NCBI GenBank assembly: GCA_964548275.1
Contig: CAZJQI010000051.1
Coordinates: 1 to 32,820, forward strand
Direction: 5' to 3'
Length of the DNA stretch: 32,820 bases
From: JAUVUV01 sp964548275
GTDB taxonomy: Bacteria; Gemmatimonadota; Glassbacteria; GWA2-58-10
Part shown: positions 24,881-32,820 of the stretch, one piece after another
Position numbering within the stretch: the first letter of the stretch is position 1
How the letters are laid out: the number at the start of each line of letters is the position of its first letter
Program-made: the position numbers and the translations under genes
Notes under the pieces: generated by a model
The model's input: only the letters and a program-made list of their open reading frames with translations
The model's database searches: none
What the model was told of the DNA's origin: nothing

Positions 24881-25990
24881 ATGACCAGTCATCGCCTTAA
24901 AGCTATTCTGATGGTTCCTGCGTTATTGATCACACTTCTGTGCTTCTTCGGAGTGGCGAATCTTAGCGCAGACAGCCGGTTGCAAGGATTTCCGGAGCCT
25001 CCTGAAGGCGGTTGCAAGGAAGATATCAACAAAGATGAGAGTGTAAATATCTTGGACGTGGTAGCCTTGTTGATAATGGGTCGAGATGACCCTGAGAACC
25101 CTGTGGCAGACTACACCGATGACGGTGAATGCAACATCTCAGACGTTACATCTCTTTTGTTGAATATCATGACAGGGAACCTGTCGCAGTTGGAGACTTT
25201 TCCTGTCACAGGTCGTGTGGTCGAGAACGACCGGGCCCTGGAAGGGATTGTAATGTTTTTTGAGGGCTCCGATGTCTGGATCCAAGATACCACGGACTCT
25301 GCTGGTATGTACCGCTTTGAACTTATTGATGGCATTTACGAATTGAAGCCCACAATCCAGAATTGGTATTACAATTTTGAACCTGACGAATTTGAAATAA
25401 TCATAAACGGGGATTCGATAATCCTTCCTGACATAGCGGCTACCCTTGCTTCTAATACACTTAGTGGTAGAGTATTGGAGGATAGTGTTGGCCTGGCGGA
25501 TGTGACGGTCAGAGTATGGTGGAGCGAGGGTGGTCTGGATACAACACTTGTCACCGACTCGGATGGTTTGTACAGCATTGAGGGCCTTTTCAACGCCCCG
25601 TACATAATAATGTCCACAAAAGAGAATTACACGTTCGCCCCTTATAGCCTGGTTGTGAAAATGGAAGGGGATTCGATAGCTCCTGACATAATGGCCACTC
25701 CCGCTGGGCCAACACCTGTGGAACTCTATACGATTGGGGGAATAGTTTACTGCACGATGCAGCCTTTAGCCAATGTACAGGTGATACTTATAGGGGATAT
25801 GGAGGCATCATCCGTAACGGAGGCTAACGGGTTCTATACATTCTTAGTTCCCAATGGTACTTATACAATCATTGTAATCCCAATTCCTCAGCATCAGGTG
25901 TTTAACCCGGTCAGTCATAATGTTACAGTTCAGGGAGAGGACATTCTCAATCTGGATTTCTTTGCTTATGGAGGAGGTGGTAGCGAGTAG
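24881..25990 (+). CDS. Secreted dockerin-like protein with three carboxypeptidase-regulatory-like repeats
   Basis: This 369-residue exported protein has a signal peptide (residues 1-30, ...VANLSA). I prefer the ATG at 24881, as an upstream TTG would only add residues before the leader. A dockerin type I pair follows: 'DINKDESVNILDVVALL' and 'DYTDDGECNISDVTSLL', each with calcium-loop Asp/Asn residues. Then come three tandem beta-sandwich repeats of the CarboxypepD_reg/CNA-B type, recognisable by 'VTGRVV...GIVMFFEGS..DTTDSAGMYRFEL', 'LSGRVLEDSVGLADVTV..TDSDGLYSIEGL' and 'IGGIVYCTMQPLANVQV..TEANGFYTFLV'. It has no catalytic domain and is likely structural or a binding scaffold. No cohesin partner is in the window. 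The next gene is convergent, separated by a strong terminator. Confidence 0.8.
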   Translation: MTSHRLKAILMVPALLITLLCFFGVANLSADSRLQGFPEPPEGGCKEDINKDESVNILDVVALLIMGRDDPENPVADYTDDGECNISDVTSLLLNIMTGNLSQLETFPVTGRVVENDRALEGIVMFFEGSDVWIQDTTDSAGMYRFELIDGIYELKPTIQNWYYNFEPDEFEIIINGDSIILPDIAATLASNTLSGRVLEDSVGLADVTVRVWWSEGGLDTTLVTDSDGLYSIEGLFNAPYIIMSTKENYTFAPYSLVVKMEGDSIAPDIMATPAGPTPVELYTIGGIVYCTMQPLANVQVILIGDMEASSVTEANGFYTFLVPNGTYTIIVIPIPQHQVFNPVSHNVTVQGEDILNLDFFAYGGGGSE

Positions 25991-26020
25991 TAATAATAAC
26001 CGCAAATCACTTTAATAATT

Positions 26021-26051
26021 AACGCCGGCGTTTTTTCGCCGGCGTTTTTTT
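26021..26051 (+). terminator. Strong rho-independent terminator between convergent genes
   Basis: AACGCCGGCG (26021-26030) pairs perfectly with CGCCGGCGTT (26037-26046) around a six-T loop, with T continuing to 26051. It lies about 30 bases after the dockerin gene stop; the A-rich left side could let it work in both directions for the TolC-like gene ending at 26173. Confidence 0.9.
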
Positions 26052-26172
26052 GCATCTGAGTTTTTTCCAATAAAATGATCCATACGTTAGTGCGTATATT
26101 CCAAAGCCCTTTTTCTTGGCCCTTAAATATTTATGGCTTATTGGTTGGAACGGCTTATCAACTTTTGGTTTT

Positions 26173-27633
26173 TCACCTATAATCAAGAGAAACGTCCCGG
26201 CCCACATTAAGGCTCAATGTGGATAAAGCCTCGTGGTAATCATAGATCGAGTTGATATAATCCACCTCGGCCTGTAAGTAATCGGCCTGGGCTATCCTGA
26301 GTTCCACCATGCTCGATGAGCCAAGCTCATATCGCCTTCTCTCCAGCCGCAGCGACTCGGCCGCCATCCTTTTGCTTTCGGCCAGCGTGATGTTGCGCTC
26401 GCTGAGCCGAAGCAGCTCCAGGTAGCTCTCCCGCACGTTTCGCGCTATTGTCAAACGCGTTTTAATCGACTCGTACTTGAGACTGTCCACAGCTACCTGG
26501 ATATAGCGGTTCTGCTGAAAGCGGAGAAAGCCCTGAAAAATATTCCACTTAGCGGTAAAAGAGACCGACCGGCCCCTCTGTAAATTCGGCGTAAAGGCAA
26601 GACCCTCCTCATTGCGGGAGTATCCTAACGTGGTGGTCAGAACCGGGAGGTAGGCCAGGCGCCCTATCCAGAGATTGCCCCGCTGCAGTTTTATCTCCAG
26701 GAGCAGGCTCTCCAGCTCAGGGTGCTTTTCCAGCGCCTCTGTAACCAGCTCTTCAATGTCAAAGCGATATTCACGGATCTCGAATTCATCAGCCAGGGAA
26801 AAACCTATTCCCAGCCCCCCGCCTGCAACCTGATCGAGGTCCATCTTTGCTGTGGCAAACAGATTTTCGTACTCCAGGATTAACAGTTCCTGGTTCTGCA
26901 AATCTATCTGGGCCTGGAGAACATCCAGCTTGGTGACCTCGCCCAGTGAAAAACGCTTCTCAGCCCTTCTGAGTTGTTCTGAGAGCTGCTCGGCCTGTTC
27001 TCTGGCTGCCTCCAGCAGTTTTTCCTGCCGGAGAACATTGAAATACGCTGCGCGAACATCGTTTACAACTATCAGCTCGGAACCTTGCAGTTTGCTGCGT
27101 CGGGATCCGCGCAGGTAATAGGCGTTTTTCAAGCCAAAATACTTCTCGGCCTGGTTAAAAAGTATAAAACTAAGACCGAATGTACCTGAGCTGGCTTTAC
27201 TTATCCTGCTCATCCTCGTAGAAATACCGGTTGTGCTGGTAAATAAATAGGAAAGGTTGCTCTGGCTCAGACCGAACTGAGCAAACGCGTTTGGTGCGTA
27301 CAGACCCCAGGCTGCAAAAAGATCGCCCGTGGTGGCCCTTAGCGCCTGCCGCGAAATGTTGTGATCCGGGTTTTTCTCGAGTGCCATTTCTATGCAATCT
27401 TCCATGGTAAGAGACCTCTGTGAACCGGTGTCCCTGGAACCAGGAGAGTTTTGCTTGCCAACCGGGTAGAGTGAAGTCAGGTTGTAAGTGTGGTAAAATG
27501 GAACCGGAGAATCCAACTGGCTGGCATATACCCGATCAACAGCGAAAACAGAACGAACCGCACCCGCCAGAAGGATAATTACCAAAGGAAAAAGAATAAT
27601 CCTGATTCCAAGAGCTTTAACATGATAGATCAT
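26173..27633 (-). CDS. TolC-family outer-membrane efflux protein
   Basis: This 486-residue outer-membrane protein begins with a long hydrophobic leader ending near ...RSVFA. It shows two internally related halves typical of TolC/OprM: 'MEDCIEMALEKNPDHNISRQALRATTGDLFAAWG' starts the first, and 'LVTEALEKHPELESLLLEIKLQRGNLWIGRLAYLPVLTT' starts the second. Each half has long amphipathic helices rich in Leu, Gln and Ala (for example 'EAAREQAEQLSEQLRRAEKRFSLGEVTKLDVLQAQIDL'). TolC proteins form the trans-periplasmic channel for tripartite efflux or type I secretion. No inner-membrane pump or adaptor is beside it, so the partner is encoded elsewhere. GGAGG eight bases upstream fixes the ATG. Confidence 0.93.
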   Translation of the reverse strand: MIYHVKALGIRIILFPLVIILLAGAVRSVFAVDRVYASQLDSPVPFYHTYNLTSLYPVGKQNSPGSRDTGSQRSLTMEDCIEMALEKNPDHNISRQALRATTGDLFAAWGLYAPNAFAQFGLSQSNLSYLFTSTTGISTRMSRISKASSGTFGLSFILFNQAEKYFGLKNAYYLRGSRRSKLQGSELIVVNDVRAAYFNVLRQEKLLEAAREQAEQLSEQLRRAEKRFSLGEVTKLDVLQAQIDLQNQELLILEYENLFATAKMDLDQVAGGGLGIGFSLADEFEIREYRFDIEELVTEALEKHPELESLLLEIKLQRGNLWIGRLAYLPVLTTTLGYSRNEEGLAFTPNLQRGRSVSFTAKWNIFQGFLRFQQNRYIQVAVDSLKYESIKTRLTIARNVRESYLELLRLSERNITLAESKRMAAESLRLERRRYELGSSSMVELRIAQADYLQAEVDYINSIYDYHEALSTLSLNVGRDVSLDYR

Positions 27634-27978
27634 TTAAACTTCCTCCAAGTTGAATTGATTATATTTGTTTTCATTAACTCTTTTCGAATAAATCAGTTCT
27701 ATATTGTTTAACGTATTTATGCGCGGATAATTTCAACCAATTTTATTGAAACTAATCATGCGCTGCTCAGGAATCAAACACAATCTCCAGTTTATCTTTT
27801 TTTAAGGTGTTCTCCTTTGGTAAATGTACAAGCAGCAGGAAAAAGACACGACTGTAGAAAATCGGGGATGCCTGCTTAGTGGGGTGAGATTATATCGTTC
27901 AAGACAATTATACTTTTTTTATCCGATTTGCCCAAAAATGTCTGGCGACGTACAGTGGATAAAATACAGCCGAATTTT
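27634..27978. other. AT-rich gap between two - strand genes
   Basis: No gene is visible. The part just upstream of the TolC-like gene contains a - strand TATAAT at 27658-27663, but no matching -35 box. No strong terminator follows the upstream fusion gene, so read-through is possible. Confidence 0.5.
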
Positions 27979-30024
27979 TTATTTCACCAGCAGCATCTTT
28001 CTTGTTGCAGTGAAGTCGCCTGATTTCATGCGGTAGAGATAGGCGCCGCTGGGAAGGATTCTTCCCGCTTCATCCCTGCCGTGCCAGAACACAGTGTATT
28101 CCCCGCCGGTTTTTATCCCGTCCACAAGTACCCGCACCAGGCGGCCCCGGATATCGAAAACCTTGATCGACACATATTCTGCCGAAGCAGTCTCCGGCAC
28201 GGTATAACTGATCGCGGTGACAGGATTGAACGGGTTGGGCCGGTTCTGAGAAAGCGAAAACGCTTTGGGCAGCTCAGAGGGATGGACGAAAGCACCCAAT
28301 GCCGCACGCAACCGGGCCTCGTGTTCCGCTAAGAGGTTCATTAACTTGATTGCCCGTTCGATGTATTCGACCTCCGCCCGGCTAAGATTTTTCAATCGGT
28401 CGCTGGCCTGGTTATCGGCTGCGGAGGCAAGCATGCCCCCGCCCTGAGGAGTAGGGCATTTGCCGCCTAATATGTCGAGCAGCAGGGCCACGGCGTCTGT
28501 GATTGTAACTTTGCCGTTTCCGTTCCAGTCAAGCCGTGGGTTGTCCGACTCTTCCTTCATCAGGAGGATGAATGCTATCACATCCGAGACCTCGACCTTG
28601 GCGTTGCCGGAAAAGTCGCAGCATTTTACCGGTGGGGGAGCCACCGACACGTGAACCTCAAGCGTATCCGACAGGCCCTCCCGGTCGCTTCCGATCAACA
28701 CAAAACGATAGTATCCCGGTTGGCGGCTCTCAGACGTGAAAATCAGAACCGAATCCAGCAGGGTAAGGTTCCGGAAATCGTGGCTTTCGAATACTGTACT
28801 GTCAGGAGAAAACCAGGCCGAAAGAGTGAGAGTGACCAGGTCATCCGCATCCGGATCATTGATTGAGAGGCCGATACTCAGGCTGTCATCCTCCTGGATA
28901 TTGAAACAAGTCCTGTTATCGCCTGTAAGTAAGCTCGGAGGCAGGTTGTGCGGGACAAGCTCCGGAATCATCCTGCTGTCTGCCTGCAATATCTTACGGG
29001 TATTAAGATGCTGGATGAAAGCGATTATTTCGCAACTGTCCGCTACCCAGGAGGGATCCATGCTGAAATCTATTTCGAAAGCCAGGACCTCGCCGGGTTG
29101 AATCGTAAATACCGTACCGCTGTCACTGTTGACCATTAAACGCATCGACTGATTGAAAACCGTTTCTCCATTATAAGGATAAAAGGGCGGATCGAAACTC
29201 GCGGTATCGAGGCCTGTTTCGGTGAGGACAAGGAATAAATTGTACTCCAGGGAATCCACGTAAGGAGTGGCTGAGACTGTTATGCGTGTCTTCGTGAGAC
29301 CGTTCTGGTCCGGGGGGCTGCCGTTGATTTCCAGATCGAGCGGAGTCGGGTAACGTATATCATAGAAAAGCGAGTCTTCATTAAGATCCGAAGCAGGCAT
29401 TTGCCGTATGCCATCCAGGATAACGATGGGAATCCACTCAATCTGATAATATTCCGCGCGAAAATCGACAGAGGGCAAAGGAGGGGGGTAGTCCCAGCGA
29501 TAGCGGATAAGGGTAAATGGAGCGCTTCCCCAAAGGCCTGGCAGAAATTCTTCATCGAGGTAATGGTTGGCGTAATAGCAGGCATCACAGTAAGGGTCAG
29601 TGAACATCTCGGCAAGAATTTTCTTGCCTGCAAAAGAGCGGTTGTCATTTTCTAATACATCGTAATTCCAGGCCTCCATTCCACCGGAAAGTCTGAATAC
29701 ACTGCCTGAAAATTTTCTATTCTGAACCGTATCCAGGAAGGCAGCCGCAGCGCGAAACCCGGTTTCGCAGATCACGATAACCGGCCTGTCTGAGGGCAAT
29801 TTCTGGTAACGCGCCTGGAACACCCCGGTATCCCATGGATACAAAGCCGCCCCCGGTATGTGCCGGGCGATATAGCTGTTCAGTTCCCTGATATCGAGCA
29901 GGTACGGCTTTGCCGAACGATAGATCCAGGCATTCAGGGAATCTGCTGAAATGTCCGTATACGAGAGAGCTGCCGGGGACAAAACCGCAAGCGCAGAGAA
30001 AATTGCCGTAATAAGTTTTTTCAT
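27979..30024 (-). CDS. Secreted rhodanese-thioredoxin-dockerin-sorting-domain fusion
   Basis: This 681-residue multidomain protein starts at an ATG at 30024, with AAAGG upstream; a GTG at 30036 is possible. A signal peptide (about 1-21) leads into a rhodanese domain (22-125) with active-site Cys86 in VICETGFR, as in sulfurtransferases that handle sulfane sulfur. A thioredoxin-like region follows, with C-D-A-C at Cys146-Cys149. The middle is long, beta-rich and Ig-like. A dockerin-type pair follows ('DFSGNAKVEVSDVIAF', 'DWNGNGKVTITDAVALLLDIL'), then a C-terminal FlgD-like/type IX sorting domain: 'SLSQNRPNPFNPVTAISY', 'KVFDIRGRLVRVLV', 'LPSGAYLYRMKSG'. This terminal domain marks surface proteins of FCB-group bacteria. 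Redox or sulfur chemistry on the cell surface is inferred. It is unusual to find these domains in one chain. Confidence 0.85.
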   Translation of the reverse strand: MKKLITAIFSALAVLSPAALSYTDISADSLNAWIYRSAKPYLLDIRELNSYIARHIPGAALYPWDTGVFQARYQKLPSDRPVIVICETGFRAAAAFLDTVQNRKFSGSVFRLSGGMEAWNYDVLENDNRSFAGKKILAEMFTDPYCDACYYANHYLDEEFLPGLWGSAPFTLIRYRWDYPPPLPSVDFRAEYYQIEWIPIVILDGIRQMPASDLNEDSLFYDIRYPTPLDLEINGSPPDQNGLTKTRITVSATPYVDSLEYNLFLVLTETGLDTASFDPPFYPYNGETVFNQSMRLMVNSDSGTVFTIQPGEVLAFEIDFSMDPSWVADSCEIIAFIQHLNTRKILQADSRMIPELVPHNLPPSLLTGDNRTCFNIQEDDSLSIGLSINDPDADDLVTLTLSAWFSPDSTVFESHDFRNLTLLDSVLIFTSESRQPGYYRFVLIGSDREGLSDTLEVHVSVAPPPVKCCDFSGNAKVEVSDVIAFILLMKEESDNPRLDWNGNGKVTITDAVALLLDILGGKCPTPQGGGMLASAADNQASDRLKNLSRAEVEYIERAIKLMNLLAEHEARLRAALGAFVHPSELPKAFSLSQNRPNPFNPVTAISYTVPETASAEYVSIKVFDIRGRLVRVLVDGIKTGGEYTVFWHGRDEAGRILPSGAYLYRMKSGDFTATRKMLLVK

Positions 30025-30099
30025 CGCAAAAAGCACCTTTGGGTCTAGCTAACGAGTACTTTCTCCCAGAGTTACGTCATAATTTAATCGAAAAGAATT

Positions 30100-30227
30100 C
30101 CTCGAAGCTCTGCTTCGAGGTAACCCGCCCCAGGGGAACATCAGATAATCCCCCTTACCAGAGGGGGAGACAGGGGGTTGTCTCGATCAAATTCATCATT
30201 GTGATACCTCGCAGCACTGCTGCGGGG
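30100..30227. repeat. Palindrome cluster with a partial R4-like unit
   Basis: Three structures lie together. CCTCGAAGC/GCTTCGAGG (30100-30120, three-base loop) is perfect. At 30147-30184 the block AATCCCCCTT...AGAGGGGGAGACAGGGGG...TGTCT resembles the complement of 8401-8445 in R4. CCTCGCAGC/GCTGCGGGG (30207-30227) is a second short hairpin with one T-G wobble. They fill the 259-base gap between two - strand genes; none has a terminator T-tract. Confidence 0.7.
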
Positions 30228-30283
30228 CAGTTCATTTTCAGGCAGTTACCGGGAATTGTCAACTCGATGGGCAGTTTGGATTT

Positions 30284-32011
30284 TTAGTAAAAAATCGACA
30301 GTTCCGCTCTCAAACCCTTGAAACCCGGCACGTACCTGCAAAGACCGTTCGAGCAGAGCATGCCCTCTCTCTGCTGGCCGTATGAGAGGTTAAGATCGCC
30401 CCACTTGCGCAACCTGAGGTTTGTCGATATCAGGTTCCAGCTTTTTCGCGCCCCTGCGTTACTGTTATGAGGACTGGTGGACTCCCTGCTCAGCGTAACA
30501 CTGACAATCGGAGCCCAGCTGAAAGTTAAAGCCAGGTAATTGTTAAAATACGATTTCTCTTTTGGACCGGCTGGAAAATATTTTTCCAGAACATGCTGGG
30601 TTTCGAGATCCAGCAGGGTGGTGAAGCTTCTCGACCAGCGAAGTAGTATTTTGGCAGGCAGTGTCCACAGGCGCGTCCGCTTGCCGAACTCTCCCTGCAC
30701 GTAGTATTCGGTGATACTTCTGAATCCGGCCCCCCCGAATACCTGCAAGTTCCTCCCTTTTCGCCATCTGAGTTCCAGAAAAGAGTCGTAAGTCGGGTCG
30801 TAGCTTGTACGAAAGCGCGGGATCAGAGGAAATCCGCCTCTGTCTCGCCTGGTTTTTTCAGGGCCGGCAGCCGGCAGAAGAAGGTCGGCTTTGGAGGTCG
30901 CGCTGGCAACAGCCTGAAAGGCGAGGGCGCGGGAGGGCTGCGCGTTGAACTCGAGCTCGAAGCCTATCTCGTTATTTGTGTTGGACAGAACCGGGAACCG
31001 GCTCAACAGGGTATACAAATGCTCCTTGATAACGGTCGGAGGGTTCTGGTACGGCAGGGCTCCTGCAGGGTCCAGACCTATCGAGGAATGCGAGATGCCT
31101 CTTGTGGTCAGGTTATACTGGTAATTTTTGTATTCGAGACTGAATCCATAGCCCTTCTGCGAATACCCCAGGTTCCAGTAAAGGCCCTTGCCGGAAACAT
31201 CTTTTTCCAGGCTCAACAACCGGATCGGCAACTGGTAGATGTCTCCCGGTGGAAGCAGCCGATTCCGTCCGGTGTGCTTGCCGGAAAATTCTATGAAAAA
31301 TTCCCATCGGTTCGCGGTAATGCCCATGTAGGGTCCCCAGACCCAGGTCGGAATTTTAGCCTCCAGCTCGAGATGATTGGTGCTCTTGTGGTCTTTCCGC
31401 TTTGTCAGGCGGTCGTGAAGAGTGTTGATCCCGACAGAAAAGCCATTCGGCAGTTCGTATTCCAGATTGAGCGCGGAAAGAACGTGGCGGTCGATCACAA
31501 GAGGGGAGTTGTAATCCGTGTAATTGCCGGTGCCGGCTAAAGCCTGAAAACGGAGTTTTTCTAGCTGAACCACACCCTGGAAACCCCTGATCGTATTGTC
31601 AAAATCCAGCTTCCTGTCTTCGAGGAAATTAAATGTCAAACCCTGTCCTGACAGGCTGTAGAGAGTGCCGACCCTGAGAAGATAACGTCTGTCGGTGTAC
31701 TGAACGAAAGCTTTGCGAACCCGGCTGAAATTTTCACCGAATTCCGCTGGTTCACGGCTTTCCACACTCAGCCCGGCTTCAATAAGGCCCCTGTTGTACT
31801 CCAGATCGAGACGGTTTTCAAGATAGTGTTTCCGATTCTCAGCGCCCGCAACAGGCAGCACAGTGGTCTGATCCCCCTCTCCATAGCGGCTGCGAAATGA
31901 CGCGCGGATATCTTCTGTCCCTACCCGGGCTTTAAGACTAACCGAGCAGAAAAGAACCGCCGCAAGTGCGAGATTAAAAGTCCATACTCTGCGTTGAATG
32001 AAATAATCCAA
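30284..32011 (-). CDS. DUF6029-like outer-membrane beta-barrel protein
   Basis: This 575-residue exported protein has a hydrophobic leader (about residues 10-28) and then long alternating amphipathic strands with many aromatic residues. The block 'LLRVGTLYSLSGQGLTFNFLEDRKLDFDNTIRGFQG' resembles the DUF6029 and related FCB barrel proteins with their 'GRGL...ED..LDFD' motif. The chain ends with Phe-Tyr, typical of outer-membrane barrels. The start is a TTG; no in-frame ATG precedes the signal peptide, and AGAGG lies rather far upstream. Function is unknown; transport or surface structure is likely. It lies between the fusion protein and a TlpA-like thioredoxin on the same strand. Confidence 0.72.
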   Translation of the reverse strand: MDYFIQRRVWTFNLALAAVLFCSVSLKARVGTEDIRASFRSRYGEGDQTTVLPVAGAENRKHYLENRLDLEYNRGLIEAGLSVESREPAEFGENFSRVRKAFVQYTDRRYLLRVGTLYSLSGQGLTFNFLEDRKLDFDNTIRGFQGVVQLEKLRFQALAGTGNYTDYNSPLVIDRHVLSALNLEYELPNGFSVGINTLHDRLTKRKDHKSTNHLELEAKIPTWVWGPYMGITANRWEFFIEFSGKHTGRNRLLPPGDIYQLPIRLLSLEKDVSGKGLYWNLGYSQKGYGFSLEYKNYQYNLTTRGISHSSIGLDPAGALPYQNPPTVIKEHLYTLLSRFPVLSNTNNEIGFELEFNAQPSRALAFQAVASATSKADLLLPAAGPEKTRRDRGGFPLIPRFRTSYDPTYDSFLELRWRKGRNLQVFGGAGFRSITEYYVQGEFGKRTRLWTLPAKILLRWSRSFTTLLDLETQHVLEKYFPAGPKEKSYFNNYLALTFSWAPIVSVTLSRESTSPHNSNAGARKSWNLISTNLRLRKWGDLNLSYGQQREGMLCSNGLCRYVPGFKGLRAELSIFY

Positions 32012-32046
32012 CTTGGGATAAACACCTCTATTTTATGAAACAATAA

Positions 32047-32186
32047 TCCGGGCTAATCGTCATGAGCCGCTGGCTCACCCGGAAACAATGAAAATGTTTC
32101 ATGTAGGGACACGGCGTGCCGTGTCCTTCAGTGGTTTTTACCGAAACCATGGAATAACGCACCTTTGGTCCATTATTTTCGGAGCA
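32047..32186 (-). repeat. Dispersed repeat R3, copy b
   Basis: The reverse complement matches 5458-5602 over about 140 bases. The central palindrome (about 32104-32129, GTAGGGACACGG.../CCGTGTCC) keeps the fold while its sequence differs from copy a. The outer end carries AATAATCCGGGCTA at 32042-32055, shared with the solo motif at 2111. It lies in the gap between the barrel gene and the thioredoxin gene. Confidence 0.85.
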
Positions 32187-32272
32187 GACGAATCAGATTT
32201 TCCTATCAGCCACACGCCAAAGGTTGCGATAGCTTAAAAAATTCAAGCGACAGGCGGCTGAATCGAGCAAAA

Positions 32273-32791
32273 TCATTTCGCAAGAAGTTCCAGCAACTTT
32301 TCCTCAAGCAGAAGTTCATCGCCGGGCATATAGCCGGCTTCCCTGTCCACCACGTTGCCCTCTGAATCCAGCACCACCAGATGCGGCCAGGTTGAAATGC
32401 CGTAGTATCGCACCAGACCCTGGGTCGGATCGAGCAGAACGGGAGTCTCGATTACCTTGGATCGGATATAACTGCGCACTTTTGCCCTGCTGCGGGTGTT
32501 GTCGCAGTTAACTAAGATGAACCGGATCGGCTGATTCTCCATCCTGCCAGACATATCGTCGAACTCAGGCAGGGCTTCCAGACAGGGCGCACACCACAGG
32601 GCCCAGAAATCCAGCACAGTGTACCTGACTGACGGGTCGTATTTCAGGCTTGTGCGCTCCCCATCCAGGGTTTCCAGTTCCTGGGATGGAAACCCACCCT
32701 TTTGGGCAACCAGGCTGCCTGCCGGATAGGCGATCAAAAGTAAGGGGAGAAATAAATACAGCACTTCTTTTTTTATGAATAAACTCATCAT
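32273..32791 (-). CDS. TlpA-type periplasmic thioredoxin
   Basis: This 172-residue protein has a signal peptide (about 1-29, ...GSLVAQ) and a thioredoxin-like domain with active-site W-C-A-P-C at Cys67-Cys70, as in the TlpA/ResA group of disulfide reductases. The later 'YGISTWPHLVVLDSEGNVV' contains the TlpA-type cis-Pro segment (T-W-P). It should reduce or exchange disulfides outside the cytoplasm, for example in cytochrome or secreted protein maturation. Two ATGs are in tandem at 32791 and 32788; the GGGGA upstream spaces better for the second. The gene lies near the window edge but is complete. Its neighbour is an outer-membrane barrel. Confidence 0.93.
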   Translation of the reverse strand: MMSLFIKKEVLYLFLPLLLIAYPAGSLVAQKGGFPSQELETLDGERTSLKYDPSVRYTVLDFWALWCAPCLEALPEFDDMSGRMENQPIRFILVNCDNTRSRAKVRSYIRSKVIETPVLLDPTQGLVRYYGISTWPHLVVLDSEGNVVDREAGYMPGDELLLEEKLLELLAK

Positions 32792-32820
32792 GTTCCCCGG
32801 GGTTTCGGACGATCCACCAA

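Noticed and set aside
27658..27663. Promoter -10 box for the TolC-like gene
   Set aside because: TATAAT is present on the - strand but there is no recognisable -35 at the right distance in this AT-rich stretch.
1..32820. CRISPR array
   Set aside because: The repeats are few, long, widely dispersed and palindromic; there is no regular repeat-spacer pattern and no cas gene.

Overview
The window looks like a chromosomal segment of an uncultivated bacterium of the FCB superphylum (Latescibacterota, Zixibacteria, KSB1 or Glassbacteria type). The evidence is several secreted lipoproteins, two dockerin-bearing proteins, a C-terminal FlgD-like/type IX sorting domain with the 'NRPNPFNP' signature, a DUF6029-like outer-membrane barrel, and intergenic DNA full of palindromic repeats. 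The phylum is inferred, not shown. Coding DNA is moderately GC-rich, with one obvious exception at 19.68-21.53 kb.

Region 1 (0.2-18.5 kb) holds genes for exported enzymes and their partners, probably for breaking down complex, possibly sulfated, carbohydrate. On the + strand are a DUF4091/GH123-like putative glycosidase, a transglutaminase-like lipoprotein, a Tat-exported sulfatase lipoprotein, a large kelch-repeat lipoprotein and, further on, a GHL6/GH42-like protein with a beta-galactosidase trimerisation-type domain. On the - strand is a run of two paralogous YtcJ-type amidohydrolase lipoproteins and two Tat-signal Gfo/Idh/MocA oxidoreductases. The sulfatase would remove sulfate, the glycosidase-like proteins would cut the chain, and the oxidoreductases would act on released sugars; the substrate cannot be read from sequence. 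An SDR oxidoreductase follows.

Region 2 (19.4-21.8 kb) is a very AT-rich island with a single gene. It encodes a 616-residue protein with a C-terminal PD-(D/E)XK nuclease domain and an unrecognised, mostly helical N-terminus. It has its own consensus sigma-70-type promoter and terminator. It is the best candidate for an undescribed, horizontally acquired defence or DNA-processing system.

Region 3 (22.1-24.5 kb) is a housekeeping cluster: surE, pcm and a YqaA/DedA-type membrane protein, then tRNA-Pro(CGG) with its terminator.

Region 4 (24.9-32.8 kb) encodes envelope and secreted proteins: a dockerin/carboxypeptidase-regulatory-like protein, a TolC-family protein, a rhodanese-thioredoxin-dockerin-sorting-domain fusion, a DUF6029-like barrel and a TlpA-type thioredoxin.

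Most longer intergenic gaps carry dispersed repeats. I name four families, R1 to R4. R1 and R3 contain a CGTAGGG...CCCTACG palindrome whose arms vary in a pairing-preserving way. R4 is a 371-bp stretch that looks identical behind both amidohydrolase genes. A separate GC-rich element at about 2.0 kb folds into a four-way cloverleaf. All comparisons were made by eye, without alignment software.
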